Assembly (NCBI GenBank): GCA_036012125.1
Contig: DASCOS010000013.1
Coordinates: 124,001-188,000, forward strand
DNA from: Vicinamibacterales bacterium
Lineage (GTDB): Bacteria; Acidobacteriota; Vicinamibacteria; Vicinamibacterales; UBA823
DNA: 64,000 nt
Direction of reading: 5' to 3'
The notes under the pieces were generated by a model. It worked only from the letters and a program-made list of their open reading frames with translations. It searched no databases and was not told where the DNA came from. The position numbers and the translations under genes are program-made. This document shows, in pieces, positions 46,083 to 54,959 of the stretch; the stretch's first letter is position 1; each line of letters opens with the position of its first letter.

Positions 46083-47204
46083 CTAACCATTTGAGCGCTG
46101 GAGCAACCCTTCTAGCGGAGCCAGTTCCGCCCCGTTTTCTGTGCAGACTGCATATCGGCTCCGCTCGCTCTCGTAGAGTGAAACGCCGGCATACTCGCCC
46201 TTGGCGTTAACAATGTAAAAGTTAATTCCAAACGAAGGGTTTCCTTCATCGTTTAGGAGGCGAGACTCGACCGTATTCTCCTGAATCCGCTTAAGTCCTG
46301 CCATGCCCGCATCCTTAGGACTCAGGCCGTTGCGAAGATTCTCAACAATCAGATATGAGGTGAGATTATAGAGGTTTGCTTCGCCACGACCAGTCGACCC
46401 AGCTGCACCGTAGGTTCCATCGACATAGAGTCCGGCTCCCAAGATTGGTGAATCACCGACGCGACCCGGGATCTTCCAGGACAATCCGCTCGTGGTGGTC
46501 ACTCCACAAATCTCTCCTTGTCCATTAATGCCGTCACAATTGATCGTGCCCCAGTATTCCTCTTCAGGAATAATCCCCTCAGCGACCATATCAAGCCCTG
46601 CTTGGATGCCTGCTTCCAGTCGTTCTTCAGGATTAAGATAATGGCCAGGGTCGGTGCGCCGCTTCCATTCCAGGTATTGCCGCCGCGAATTGTCAGTGTT
46701 CAGGTCAGCCTCGATATTGAAGCCCATATTTCTGGCGAACTGTTGGGCGCCATCTCCGACTAGAAGGTGATGGTCGGTGTGATCCATCACCGCTTTAGCC
46801 ACAAGGGAGGGAGCACGCACACCTTCGAGCGCACCGACGCCACCGGCTTGCCGTTTCGGACCATGCATGCAGCAAGAATCGAGCTGCACTACACCATCTG
46901 CGTTTGGACGACCCCCATACCCGACGCTTGCGTCATTTGGATCGAGCTCAACGATGTTTACGCCGGCAATTAGCGAATCAAGAACGTCATCGCCGGCAGT
47001 CATTTTGCGGAAGGCAACCTCAACACAGGTCTCTCCGTCACTATTTCTGGAACGATGACCGTTTCCAGACGCCACAACCACTGGCTTCACGCCTGCCGTT
47101 TGCACGGCCGGGGCCCGGCCAAAGGCCTTACGTGGTCCCACGCCTAATCCCGCCGTCGCCGCACCAGCTAGCACAAATTCTCTACGGTTAATCTTTTTCC
47201 GCAT
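46083..47204 (-). CDS. Tat-exported N4-(beta-N-acetylglucosaminyl)-L-asparaginase-like hydrolase (copy 2)
   Basis: Paralogue of the neighbouring gene, 373 aa, roughly three quarters identical by eye. The Tat signal is NRREFVL with a following hydrophobic run. The nucleophile is Thr220 in YWGTINCDG; the flanking loops (CGVTTTSGLSWKIPGRVGDSPI, GAGLYVDGTYG) are the same. Differences concentrate in the N-terminal half and the C-terminal 40 residues, so the two enzymes may differ in substrate. A good ribosome site (AGAGGG) precedes the ATG. It probably shares a transcript with copy 1, 123 bases downstream, which also has its own strong ribosome site. Confidence 0.88.
   Translation of the reverse strand: MRKKINRREFVLAGAATAGLGVGPRKAFGRAPAVQTAGVKPVVVASGNGHRSRNSDGETCVEVAFRKMTAGDDVLDSLIAGVNIVELDPNDASVGYGGRPNADGVVQLDSCCMHGPKRQAGGVGALEGVRAPSLVAKAVMDHTDHHLLVGDGAQQFARNMGFNIEADLNTDNSRRQYLEWKRRTDPGHYLNPEERLEAGIQAGLDMVAEGIIPEEEYWGTINCDGINGQGEICGVTTTSGLSWKIPGRVGDSPILGAGLYVDGTYGAAGSTGRGEANLYNLTSYLIVENLRNGLSPKDAGMAGLKRIQENTVESRLLNDEGNPSFGINFYIVNAKGEYAGVSLYESERSRYAVCTENGAELAPLEGLLQRSNG
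46269..46534. repeat. Near-identical segment shared with the paralogue at 45021-45286
   Basis: Second copy of the conserved segment; the low number of silent differences suggests recent exchange between the two tandem genes. Confidence 0.7.
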
Positions 47205-47543
47205 GGTTATGCCCTCTTAATAGTTTGGATGTCCAAGACAAGGAAAAAGCTGAACACCTACCACCTTTTATCCTTAAACATCTTGCCGAACTCAAGATTC
47301 TGGCCGTGGCCTCTGAAGATGTCAATTCTTTAAAGCACGATTCACCAAATCCCTTAGCAATCTCAGGCCTGGTATACAATTATTTGGGTCCTGGCGCCGT
47401 TTGTTCAAGTCAGGCGGCGACCAAACTCGGCGCTCCATTGGATGGCCAGCGACAGCTCGTACAGCGACTGAATTCGTTGCCCCACGAAGATCACAGTCCA
47501 AAACATGGCGTCTCCCTCACAAAGGGTACCTTTGAGCCTTCGA
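47205..47543. other. Intergenic region between copy 2 and the kinase-like gene
   Basis: About 340 bases with no gene I can support. An open frame at 47225-47644 runs through it but continues antisense into the kinase-like gene, has no family likeness and no good ribosome site. The promoter for the hydrolase pair should lie here, but no clear boxes stand out. Confidence 0.45.
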
Positions 47544-48599
47544 TTACGAAAACACCAACCGTCGTGATTGGGTCAAGAGCATTTGCTTTCGGCCAAGGTC
47601 GGCAGAGAGCGGAAGCTGCGCAACTCCAATCAAACGGCGCATGATCTCTACCCCCGCAAACTGTCGCAGCAGCTTAGTCGACTTTGGGAGATTCGAGCAG
47701 GAGGCGGAGTATGCCCGAAGGGCTCGATCGATCAGTTCTGTAGGCTGATTCGACAAATGTAAATGCCCAATCAACACGCCAAAATCGAACTCCGGTGGTC
47801 CAAAGAAACAGAATTCTGGGTCAATAATTCGAGGACCGCTCTCTGAATGAAGCCAACTTCCTGGAAAAAAGTCGCCGTGCACCAGAGCGTCTCCACTCTG
47901 TAGATATAACTTGCCAAGCTCTGTCACCGCATTTACGTAATCATTGTCGTTACTCAACTCGCCTGCCAATTCTGAAAGACCAGGTGTGATCATATTCAAA
48001 TCGAGTCCATTCTCCTGCTCTAATGGGATCTGAAAGATGTGTTGATGGTTCAGTTGCCGCATGGCTTGATTATTGAATCGGCCATCCCGATTAGAGCCAA
48101 GGAACGAAGCGTGAAGAGTGCCCAGGAAGTTGATGAGCGTCTCTAACTCCTGCGACGTCAATGTCTCACCGGCATACAGGCCCGTGTAATCAGAGCCGGT
48201 TCCGATATCCTCAAGCATAAGGAGCCTAGACTGAGAATCGAAACCCAGGAGTCTGGGCATCCGAGCCTGAAGGGCTGGAATATGCTCTATCAAACGGTAG
48301 AACAGGCCTTCCACTACCGCACGCTCTGAAGGCGCCGCGATGTCATCATATTTCTCAACCCATGGACGAGCCTGCTTGAGAATCATACGTCTCGTAGAAG
48401 TCTTCACCCGCAGGGTGTAGTTCATATTGCCTTCGCCTGGCTTTGAAGCGGATAGGAGGAACTCCTCGCCAGTCAGCCATTTCTTATCTTGCAAATAGAG
48501 CCCGAGACCGTCGAGGTCGTGTTCATCCAAAAAAAAGACGCCGGGACAACAGGACTCAAATCTAGCTCGCTTTGTCAGCACCATTGGAATAAGACTCAA
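47544..48599 (-). CDS. Aminoglycoside-phosphotransferase-fold kinase, methylthioribose-kinase-like
   Basis: A 351 aa kinase-like protein of the APH/choline kinase fold. The nucleotide-binding part shows GEGNMNYTLRV and the ATP-site Lys in MILKQARPWVEKY; the catalytic loop is VHGDFFPGSWLH; the metal motif is IIDPEFCFFGPPEFDFG. The pair HGD and DPEF, together with KQARPWVEKY, resembles S-methyl-5-thioribose kinase (MtnK) of the methionine salvage pathway more than antibiotic kinases. The usual partner mtnA is not in the window, so the role is inferred from motifs only. The start may be a few residues further in. Confidence 0.7.
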   Translation of the reverse strand: MSLIPMVLTKRARFESCCPGVFFLDEHDLDGLGLYLQDKKWLTGEEFLLSASKPGEGNMNYTLRVKTSTRRMILKQARPWVEKYDDIAAPSERAVVEGLFYRLIEHIPALQARMPRLLGFDSQSRLLMLEDIGTGSDYTGLYAGETLTSQELETLINFLGTLHASFLGSNRDGRFNNQAMRQLNHQHIFQIPLEQENGLDLNMITPGLSELAGELSNDNDYVNAVTELGKLYLQSGDALVHGDFFPGSWLHSESGPRIIDPEFCFFGPPEFDFGVLIGHLHLSNQPTELIDRALRAYSASCSNLPKSTKLLRQFAGVEIMRRLIGVAQLPLSADLGRKQMLLTQSRRLVFS

Positions 48600-48770
48600 A
48601 AAATCATGCGCCCGCAGACCGCTCTATCGACAATTCGACTCTTGAGTGGAGCATTATCCTATCTGAAAGTGGACCCCATCATTGCCTAGGAGAGTACAAT
48701 ACCTAGTGTTATGACCGCCCTCATATGGGGATGGGCGGGAGACAAATCCTGGTCGATTACTGAGAGTGCT

Positions 48771-50105
48771 ATGCCATACCGTGCCCAATTTCGCTGCATC
48801 GCTGGCTGCGACGGCGAGCATGCCCTCACAGAGCCTATTTATCGTTGCCCAACCTGTAACGACTTACTAGAAGTCGAGCACGATTTGGCGGCCCTAGGCA
48901 ATCTGCCTCCAAAGAGCTGGAAGCAACTCTTCGACGATCGGTACAAGCGGACAACCTGGCCTTACGGCTCTTCTGTTTGGGGCAAGAAAGAGTGGGTGTG
49001 CCCAGACCTTGAGGACGACAATATTGTTTCGATGGATGAGGGAGGAACAAATCTTCTATGGGCGGAGCGGTTCGGTAACGAGATCGGTCTTAAAGACCTG
49101 TGGATCAAGCTTTGTGGCAACTCGCACAGCGGGTCCTTTAAGGACCTTGGGATGACTGTTCTCGTCTCGGTGGTGCGGCAAATGATTTCTGAGGGGCGGA
49201 CGATCCAGGCGATTGCCTGCGCCTCCACCGGAGACACGTCGGCCGCCCTAGCGGCCTACTCCGCTGCAGCCGGTATCCCAGCGATTGTGATTTTGCCACG
49301 AGGTAAGGTTTCCAGTGCTCAACTCTTGCAACCACTAGCCAACGGCGCCACGGTGTTTGCACTCGACACAGATTTTGACGGTTGCATGGCCATTGTCCAG
49401 CGCCTCGCGGCAGAGAAGAGGATCTATTTAGCCAACTCAATGAACAGTCTTCGTCTCGAAGGCCAAAAGACCGTTGCGATCGAAATCACGCAACAGTTCG
49501 ACTGGGAAGTGCCCGACGTTCTCATTATTCCCGGGGGCAACCTCGGAAACGTAAGCGCCCTAGGGGCAGGTCTCGATATGATGGAGGCTCTTGGCCTCAC
49601 GAAAAAACGTCCTAGAATTGTGGTTGCCCAGGCAGCCAAAGCTAATCCCTTATACCGCGCTTACAAGGACCGCTGGAATTTTGAGCCGGTTCATGCAGAG
49701 AGCACTCAAGCCTCAGCGATACAAATTGGAAATCCCGTTTCTATCAAAAAAGCGATTACGACGCTTCAGCGATACGAGGGTGTCGTTGAACAGGCGACGG
49801 AAGCGGAATTGGCCGATGCCGCAGCTCAGGCAGACCTCACGGGCATGTTCAACTGTCCCCACACTGGTGTTGCTCTCGCAGCGCTTATTAAGCTCCGACG
49901 GGGCGGGAAGATTAGTCCGGAGGAACGAGTTGTCGTAATTTCGACAGCCAACGGGCTCAAATTTACAGATTTTAAACGCGCTTACCATAATCAAGAACTG
50001 TCTGATATTCAGCCCGCCTACGCCTGCAGCCCGATAGAGCTTCCTGACGATTACGACACCGTTTGCCAGGCAGTGGACGAGGCCTCAGGGCAGACTTCTC
50101 ACTAG
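48771..50105 (+). CDS. thrC: Threonine synthase
   Basis: PLP enzyme that converts O-phosphohomoserine to threonine, 444 aa. The N-terminal zinc-ribbon-like region has paired cysteines (RCIAGC and YRCPTC). The PLP Lys124 is in GSFKDLGMT. Other motifs are [31 protein letters not shown] and [11 protein letters not shown]. The frame is open to an ATG at 48711, but the ATG at 48771 has GAGAG 6-7 bases upstream and begins at the zinc-ribbon. It faces the threonine deaminase gene, whose product uses its product. Confidence 0.93.
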   Translation: MPYRAQFRCIAGCDGEHALTEPIYRCPTCNDLLEVEHDLAALGNLPPKSWKQLFDDRYKRTTWPYGSSVWGKKEWVCPDLEDDNIVSMDEGGTNLLWAERFGNEIGLKDLWIKLCGNSHSGSFKDLGMTVLVSVVRQMISEGRTIQAIACASTGDTSAALAAYSAAAGIPAIVILPRGKVSSAQLLQPLANGATVFALDTDFDGCMAIVQRLAAEKRIYLANSMNSLRLEGQKTVAIEITQQFDWEVPDVLIIPGGNLGNVSALGAGLDMMEALGLTKKRPRIVVAQAAKANPLYRAYKDRWNFEPVHAESTQASAIQIGNPVSIKKAITTLQRYEGVVEQATEAELADAAAQADLTGMFNCPHTGVALAALIKLRRGGKISPEERVVVISTANGLKFTDFKRAYHNQELSDIQPAYACSPIELPDDYDTVCQAVDEASGQTSH

Positions 50106-50132
50106 ATTGCCTGGTGGCCAGACTTCGATTAT

Positions 50133-51698
50133 TTAGGACAGGAACAACGAGTACGCCTTGTTATTCGGCTCCGGATGATGCGGATAACCTAGGCTGTCCA
50201 GGAATGCCGCAAATTCCTCACGTTCACTCTCCGGCACCTCAAAAGCAACCAACACGCGACCAAAGTCAGCACCATGGTTCCGATAATGAAAGAGGCTAAT
50301 ATTCCATCTGCCCCCAAGTCGATCTAGAAACTGCATTAGGGCTCCTGGTCGTTCAGGAAACTCAAACCTGCACAGTGACTCATTCGTCACATCAGGAGCC
50401 CGGCCTCCAACCATGTGCCGAACGTGCAATTTCGCAATCTCATTATTCGACAGATCAACAGCTTCGTATCCTTTTTGATTCAACTCCTCCGCCAAATCTT
50501 GCGCGTCGGATTTTGATTGAGTCGCTACGCCAACAAAAATGTGAGCCTCCACCCGACTGCTCAGGCGATAATTAAACTCTGTAATTACTCGCCGCCCGAT
50601 TGAAGCGCAGAACTCTCGAAAGGCTCCAGCACGCTCCGGGATCGTTACTGCGAACACGGCCTCGCGGGCCTCGCCCAGCTCGGCCCTTTCGGCCACAAAA
50701 CGTAGACGGTCGAAATTCATATTTGCGCCACTGAGTATCGCAACCAAGTGCTCTCCGCGCGGTTCCTCGCGAGCAACGTAGGTCTTCAGACCAGCCACGC
50801 TCAAAGCTCCAGCCGGTTCCATGATGCTCCGAGTGTCATCGAAGATATCCTTAAGAGCCGCGCAAATTTCGTCGTTCGACACACGAATGACCTCATCCAC
50901 GGTCGCCTGAGCTACCGACATCGTGTACTCGCCCACTTCTCGAACTGCTACTCCATCGGCGAAAATTCCTACAGACTCTAGAGAGACCCGCTGTCCAGCC
51001 GCCATTGACTGATACATCGCGTCAGCCTCAAAAGGCTCAACTCCGATGATACGAACATTCGGTTGGATGGCCTTGATGTAGGCCCCAATTCCAGCAATGA
51101 GACCTCCGCCCCCAATTGGAACAAAGACAGCATGTAGCCTTCCCTTGCTCTGCCGCAGAAGCTCATCACCGATGGTGCCCTGTCCGGCTACAACAAGTGG
51201 ATCATCGAACGGATGGACAAAGATCAGGCCCGTTTCGATTACCAGAGCATCACACCGCTCCTTGGCCTCTGCAAAGGTGTCCCCCTCAAGAATGACTTCC
51301 GCGCCCATCTCGGCCACCGCGTCAACCTTGATGGCCGGGGTAGTCTGCGGCATCACAATTACAGCGCGAATCCCTAAACGCTTTGCCGCAAAAGCCACTC
51401 CTTGGGCATGATTGCCCGCACTCGCGGTGACCACCCCTTTTGCTTGTTCCTTGGCAGATAATTGTGCAATCTTGTTGTATGCACCGCGCACCTTGAAACT
51501 AAAAATTGGCTGGAGATCTTCTCGCTTGAGGGAGACGAGGTTTTCCAATCGACTGGTCAATTTCGCCGCTGACTCAAGCGGGGTCTCTTTGGCTACGTCA
51601 TAGACACGACTGGAAAGGATCTCTCGTAGAAGATCGTCTAGCATGGTTGGCTTAACAGGCACAATTCCGCAATCATCTGACCCGAAGGTTGTCATCAT
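50133..51698 (-). CDS. ilvA: Threonine ammonia-lyase (biosynthetic)
   Basis: Converts threonine to 2-oxobutyrate for isoleucine synthesis; 521 aa, the normal biosynthetic length. The catalytic domain has the PLP Lys69 in FSFKVRGAY, TASAGNHAQGVA and PIGGGGLIAGIG. The C-terminal regulatory part holds two ACT-like domains (beginning AVTIPERAGAFREFC and FEFPERPGALMQFL), which allow isoleucine feedback. The ATG at 51698 is taken, but an internal ATG near residue 19 would also fit. It is convergent with thrC. Confidence 0.95.
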   Translation of the reverse strand: MMTTFGSDDCGIVPVKPTMLDDLLREILSSRVYDVAKETPLESAAKLTSRLENLVSLKREDLQPIFSFKVRGAYNKIAQLSAKEQAKGVVTASAGNHAQGVAFAAKRLGIRAVIVMPQTTPAIKVDAVAEMGAEVILEGDTFAEAKERCDALVIETGLIFVHPFDDPLVVAGQGTIGDELLRQSKGRLHAVFVPIGGGGLIAGIGAYIKAIQPNVRIIGVEPFEADAMYQSMAAGQRVSLESVGIFADGVAVREVGEYTMSVAQATVDEVIRVSNDEICAALKDIFDDTRSIMEPAGALSVAGLKTYVAREEPRGEHLVAILSGANMNFDRLRFVAERAELGEAREAVFAVTIPERAGAFREFCASIGRRVITEFNYRLSSRVEAHIFVGVATQSKSDAQDLAEELNQKGYEAVDLSNNEIAKLHVRHMVGGRAPDVTNESLCRFEFPERPGALMQFLDRLGGRWNISLFHYRNHGADFGRVLVAFEVPESEREEFAAFLDSLGYPHHPEPNNKAYSLFLS

Positions 51699-51838
51699 TC
51701 ACGGTCAATGGATTATGCATAAGGGTGAACTCCTGATAATAGAAGGCATGGCAGTGCTGGTCAACTGACAGAAATCCAAAGTGGCCCCGCTGTGCTAATG
51801 TGAGAACAGTTGCGGTTCCTTGAGCCTTTGAAGTCATC

Positions 51839-53005
51839 ATGAAGTCAACCTCAGACGTTGTGATTATTGGCGGCGGATGTATGGGTACTAGCACTGCATA
51901 CCACCTAGCCTGCCTCGGCATTCAGAACGTAGTGTTACTGGAGCGCGAAGCTCAGTTAGCTGTTGGATCTACAGGACGAAATGCCGGCGGCGTCCGCCAT
52001 CAATTCTCCACTCGTCAAAATATTCAGCTCTCCATGGAATCGATCCGTCTGATGGAGCGGTTTGAGGAGGAGGTTGGATATCCCATGGATTTTCATCAAG
52101 ACGGGTATCTGTTTCTCCTTTCAACACCTGAGTCAGTCGAAACCTTTCGCAAGAACGTTACGCTCCAACGGAGTCTTGGTGTCGAGGTTGATCTGGTGAC
52201 TCCCAGTGACGCCGTCCGGCTCGCCCCAGGCTTGAGCGTTGACGGCGTCCTTGCCGCTAGTTACTGCGCGCGAGACGGCATTGCGGATCCGAATGGACTC
52301 ACCATGGGCTTCGCGCGTGCTGCACAGGCGAAAGGTGTCCAGATCGAACGCAACATAACCGTAACAGGGATTACGGTCGAGAAGCACCGGATTATAGGGG
52401 TAACAACGAATAAGGGAAACATCTCCACACCGAGTGTGGTCAATGCAACTGGCCCCCATGCAGCCCGTGTTGCAGCTCTTGCCGGCGTCGAAGTTCCAGT
52501 AACTCCACTCAGAAGAAATATCTTTATTGCACAGCCCCCCAGTGAAGCGGCGAGTGGAGTCAATTACCCAGATAGTCACATTATGGTGATCGACTCCAGC
52601 ACCTCCTTCTACTTCCACCGTGAAGGAGCAAACATTCTGTTCGGAATGGGCGATCCAGACGAAACCCCTGGTTTCGATATGACTGTTCGCTGGGACTTTC
52701 TCGACTCGGTTGTCGAGGTTGCGATGTCTCGCCTACCAACGTTGGTCGAAGGAAAAGTCTCGCATGCCTGGGCTGGGCTCTACGCTATGAGTCCAGACGG
52801 CAACGCGATCGTCGGCGAGGCGAATACGGTGGCCGGTTTTTATCTCATTAATGGATTCAGTGGTCATGGCTTTCAGCATTCTCCAGCAATCGGCCGATTA
52901 CTCGCGGCGCAAATCACCGGGCGCGAAACAGACATAGACCCTTCACCGTTTGCGCTGAATCGATTTGGGTCAGGGACTAACTCCCCAGAAGCTAACGTGG
53001 TCTAG
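51839..53005 (+). CDS. FAD-dependent amine oxidoreductase (DAO / sarcosine-oxidase-beta-like)
   Basis: A 388 aa flavoprotein of the D-amino-acid-oxidase superfamily. The FAD motif is VVIIGGGCMGTSTAYHLACLG and is followed by GSTGRNAGGVRHQFS. The C-terminal part has HAWAGLYAMSPDGNAIVGE and the closing FSGHGFQHSPAIGRLLA. The pattern is that of sarcosine oxidase beta, dimethylglycine oxidase and proline dehydrogenase beta-like enzymes that oxidise N-methyl or secondary amines. The substrate is unknown. A choline-type transporter 6 kb away makes a methylated-amine substrate thinkable, but nothing here proves it. Confidence 0.85.
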   Translation: MKSTSDVVIIGGGCMGTSTAYHLACLGIQNVVLLEREAQLAVGSTGRNAGGVRHQFSTRQNIQLSMESIRLMERFEEEVGYPMDFHQDGYLFLLSTPESVETFRKNVTLQRSLGVEVDLVTPSDAVRLAPGLSVDGVLAASYCARDGIADPNGLTMGFARAAQAKGVQIERNITVTGITVEKHRIIGVTTNKGNISTPSVVNATGPHAARVAALAGVEVPVTPLRRNIFIAQPPSEAASGVNYPDSHIMVIDSSTSFYFHREGANILFGMGDPDETPGFDMTVRWDFLDSVVEVAMSRLPTLVEGKVSHAWAGLYAMSPDGNAIVGEANTVAGFYLINGFSGHGFQHSPAIGRLLAAQITGRETDIDPSPFALNRFGSGTNSPEANVV

Positions 53006-53038
53006 CGCGTCCGCTCTTTAGTGAGCCATCGGCAGACG

Positions 53039-53209
53039 CTAGGCCAGTAGGGGTTGAACGTCTCTTTGAAAATTAAGAGAAATCTCTGATGCCTCTTGCG
53101 CTTCAACTCCAAGCGCAAAGATGATCACAACGACCATAGCCGATGCGAGTCCACTGCAGAGATTCGCCGAACGACGAGGACCGCATACTTTCCCTAGAGC
53201 GAAGCACAT
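53039..53209 (-). pseudogene. N-terminal remnant of a cytochrome-type (PSCyt1/DUF1549-like) secreted protein
   Basis: On the reverse strand a frame codes for a signal-peptide-like stretch (ASAMVVVIIFALGVEAQ) followed by ISLNFQRDVQPLLA, the usual entry of planctomycete-type cytochrome proteins (S-F-x-R-D-V-x-P-I-L). There the frame stops. The family continues with a CxxCH haem motif; no such motif follows in the remaining bases before the FAD oxidoreductase gene. It looks like the stub of a larger gene whose remainder was deleted. An upstream extension to 53290 exists but is not convincing. Confidence 0.4.
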
Positions 53210-53402
53210 TCTCCAGCCATCCTTTTTGCTATTCGGTTCGAGCGATTCGACGTAACCATGCGCTCTAGGAAACACTTGATCTGGCGGCATAGCTAGGTAT
53301 TATGACTCGTCTCCAGCCTCTAGGTCGCCGGTGTGTTTCGAGTGCAAAAATGGATTATCCCGGGATAAAATCACGCCTACGCTTGTGCCTGCAATTTATA
53401 CC

Positions 53403-54872
53403 TTGAATATTCCGGCCACGGTAGCCGTCTCGCTAAAGAGGGCCGGTCTCTTAATCGGCAGCGCGTTTCTTCTATTTACCGCCTGCCGTGCGCCAGAGCC
53501 CGCTCGTCCGAACATTCTGTTTCTCTTCGCTGACGATCAACGTGCCGACACCATTGGAGCTTGGGGTAATGCGGACGTCTCTACCCCAAATATCGATCAA
53601 CTTGCCCGTGAAGGGTTCAGCTTCCTTGCGAACTACAACATGGGAGGGAACAGCGGCGCGGTGTGCATCCCGAGTCGCGCAATGGTTAACAGTGGCAAGG
53701 CGTATTTTCGAGTGCAACACGATCTCAGTAACACTGTCCTTTTGCCTGAACTGCTTGGAGCACACGGTTACACAACCTTTGCAACGGGAAAATGGCACAA
53801 TGGATCGTCGTCTTGGCTTAGAGCCTTTCAACACGGCAAGGCGGTCTTCTTCGGTGGCATGAGCGACCACACTAGGGTCCCTCTCCAGGACCTGGCGCCG
53901 GATGGTACGCTAACCAACGACCGTGAGGAGGGCTTCTCGAGCGAGGCATTCGCCGACTCCGTCATTGAGTTTCTTCGCACTTACGATGAGGAGGCGCCCT
54001 TTTATGCCTACGTCGCGTTCACGGCCCCACACGATCCTCGGAACCCCCCAATGCCATATCGTGAAATGTATTATGAAAACCTACCTCCGCTACCCTTGAA
54101 CTTCTTGCCCTACCATCCATTCGAAATCGGTGATATGCAAGTTCGTGACGAGCAACTCGCAGCCTGGCCTAGACCTCCAGAAATCCTCCGAGATCAAATC
54201 GCGGAGTACTACGGCCTCATCTCACATCTCGATGCCCAAGTTGGTCGAATCCTTAAAGCCTTAGAGGAAGCTGGGCATGCCGAAAACACTTATGTGATCT
54301 ACGCTGCGGACCACGGGCTCGCCATCGGTTCGCACGGCCTCCTCGGGAAGCAGTCGGTGTATGAGCATAGCCAACGAAGTCCCTTGATCATCACAGGACC
54401 CACGATTCCCCATGGAAGCTCCATCGCCCTCACCTACCTGTTCGACCTCTTTCCGACCATATCGGCGCTTACCAACATTCCTTCGCCTATTGATCTAGAC
54501 GGGTTGGATTTGTCTGGCCTCTGGACTGGGGAACAAGAAAAGATTCGAGACTCGCTCTTTTTGGCCTACACGGACGTGGCCCGAGCCGTACGGAACAGCC
54601 GTTATAAGCTTATTCGCTATCCTCAGGTCAATCGGACGCAACTCTTCGATCTGCAGGATGACCCAGACGAGATCCAGAATCTAGCTAATGAATCGCCTCA
54701 TTCCGAACTCGTCGAGGAGCTAACGGCTTTACTGGTGGAATGGCAAGAGCGGGTTGGCGACACCCAGAGCCTTTTTACTGAATCGACAGATACCGGAACA
54801 TTAAACATTGACAACCTGGAGCGAAGCCCCGACCGCTGGCAACCACCTTGGATTGTTCAGAAATATTTTTGA
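53403..54872 (+). CDS. Sulfatase (type I, formylglycine-dependent), lipoprotein or exported
   Basis: Sulfatase of about 489 aa from a TTG at 53403. The frame is open to 53331, where a GTG would add 24 unlikely residues. It has an N-terminal hydrophobic stretch with a lipobox-like FTAC, then the metal-binding LFADDQRADTIG. The formylglycine motif C-x-P-S-R is in VCIPSRAMV (codon at 53664), so the enzyme should be active after modification by a formylglycine-generating enzyme not in this window. Further motifs are TGKWHNG and YAADHGLAIGSHGLLGKQSVYEHS. The family removes sulfate from sulfated sugars and similar esters. Confidence 0.9.
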   Translation: MNIPATVAVSLKRAGLLIGSAFLLFTACRAPEPARPNILFLFADDQRADTIGAWGNADVSTPNIDQLAREGFSFLANYNMGGNSGAVCIPSRAMVNSGKAYFRVQHDLSNTVLLPELLGAHGYTTFATGKWHNGSSSWLRAFQHGKAVFFGGMSDHTRVPLQDLAPDGTLTNDREEGFSSEAFADSVIEFLRTYDEEAPFYAYVAFTAPHDPRNPPMPYREMYYENLPPLPLNFLPYHPFEIGDMQVRDEQLAAWPRPPEILRDQIAEYYGLISHLDAQVGRILKALEEAGHAENTYVIYAADHGLAIGSHGLLGKQSVYEHSQRSPLIITGPTIPHGSSIALTYLFDLFPTISALTNIPSPIDLDGLDLSGLWTGEQEKIRDSLFLAYTDVARAVRNSRYKLIRYPQVNRTQLFDLQDDPDEIQNLANESPHSELVEELTALLVEWQERVGDTQSLFTESTDTGTLNIDNLERSPDRWQPPWIVQKYF

Positions 54873-54959
54873 TGTACTCAGTAGACCGCTAAATTGATTT
54901 TCAACAGGCTACATCCGAGGCCGAAGTCCAACGCTTAGCCGGTGTAGCCAGGAGGACAC

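Noticed and set aside
47225-47644. 139-residue open frame on the forward strand
   Set aside because: It runs antisense into the kinase-like gene, has no family likeness and lacks a good ribosome site.
52133-52618. 161-residue frame opposite the FAD oxidoreductase
   Set aside because: Antisense of a conserved flavoprotein; no recognisable domain.
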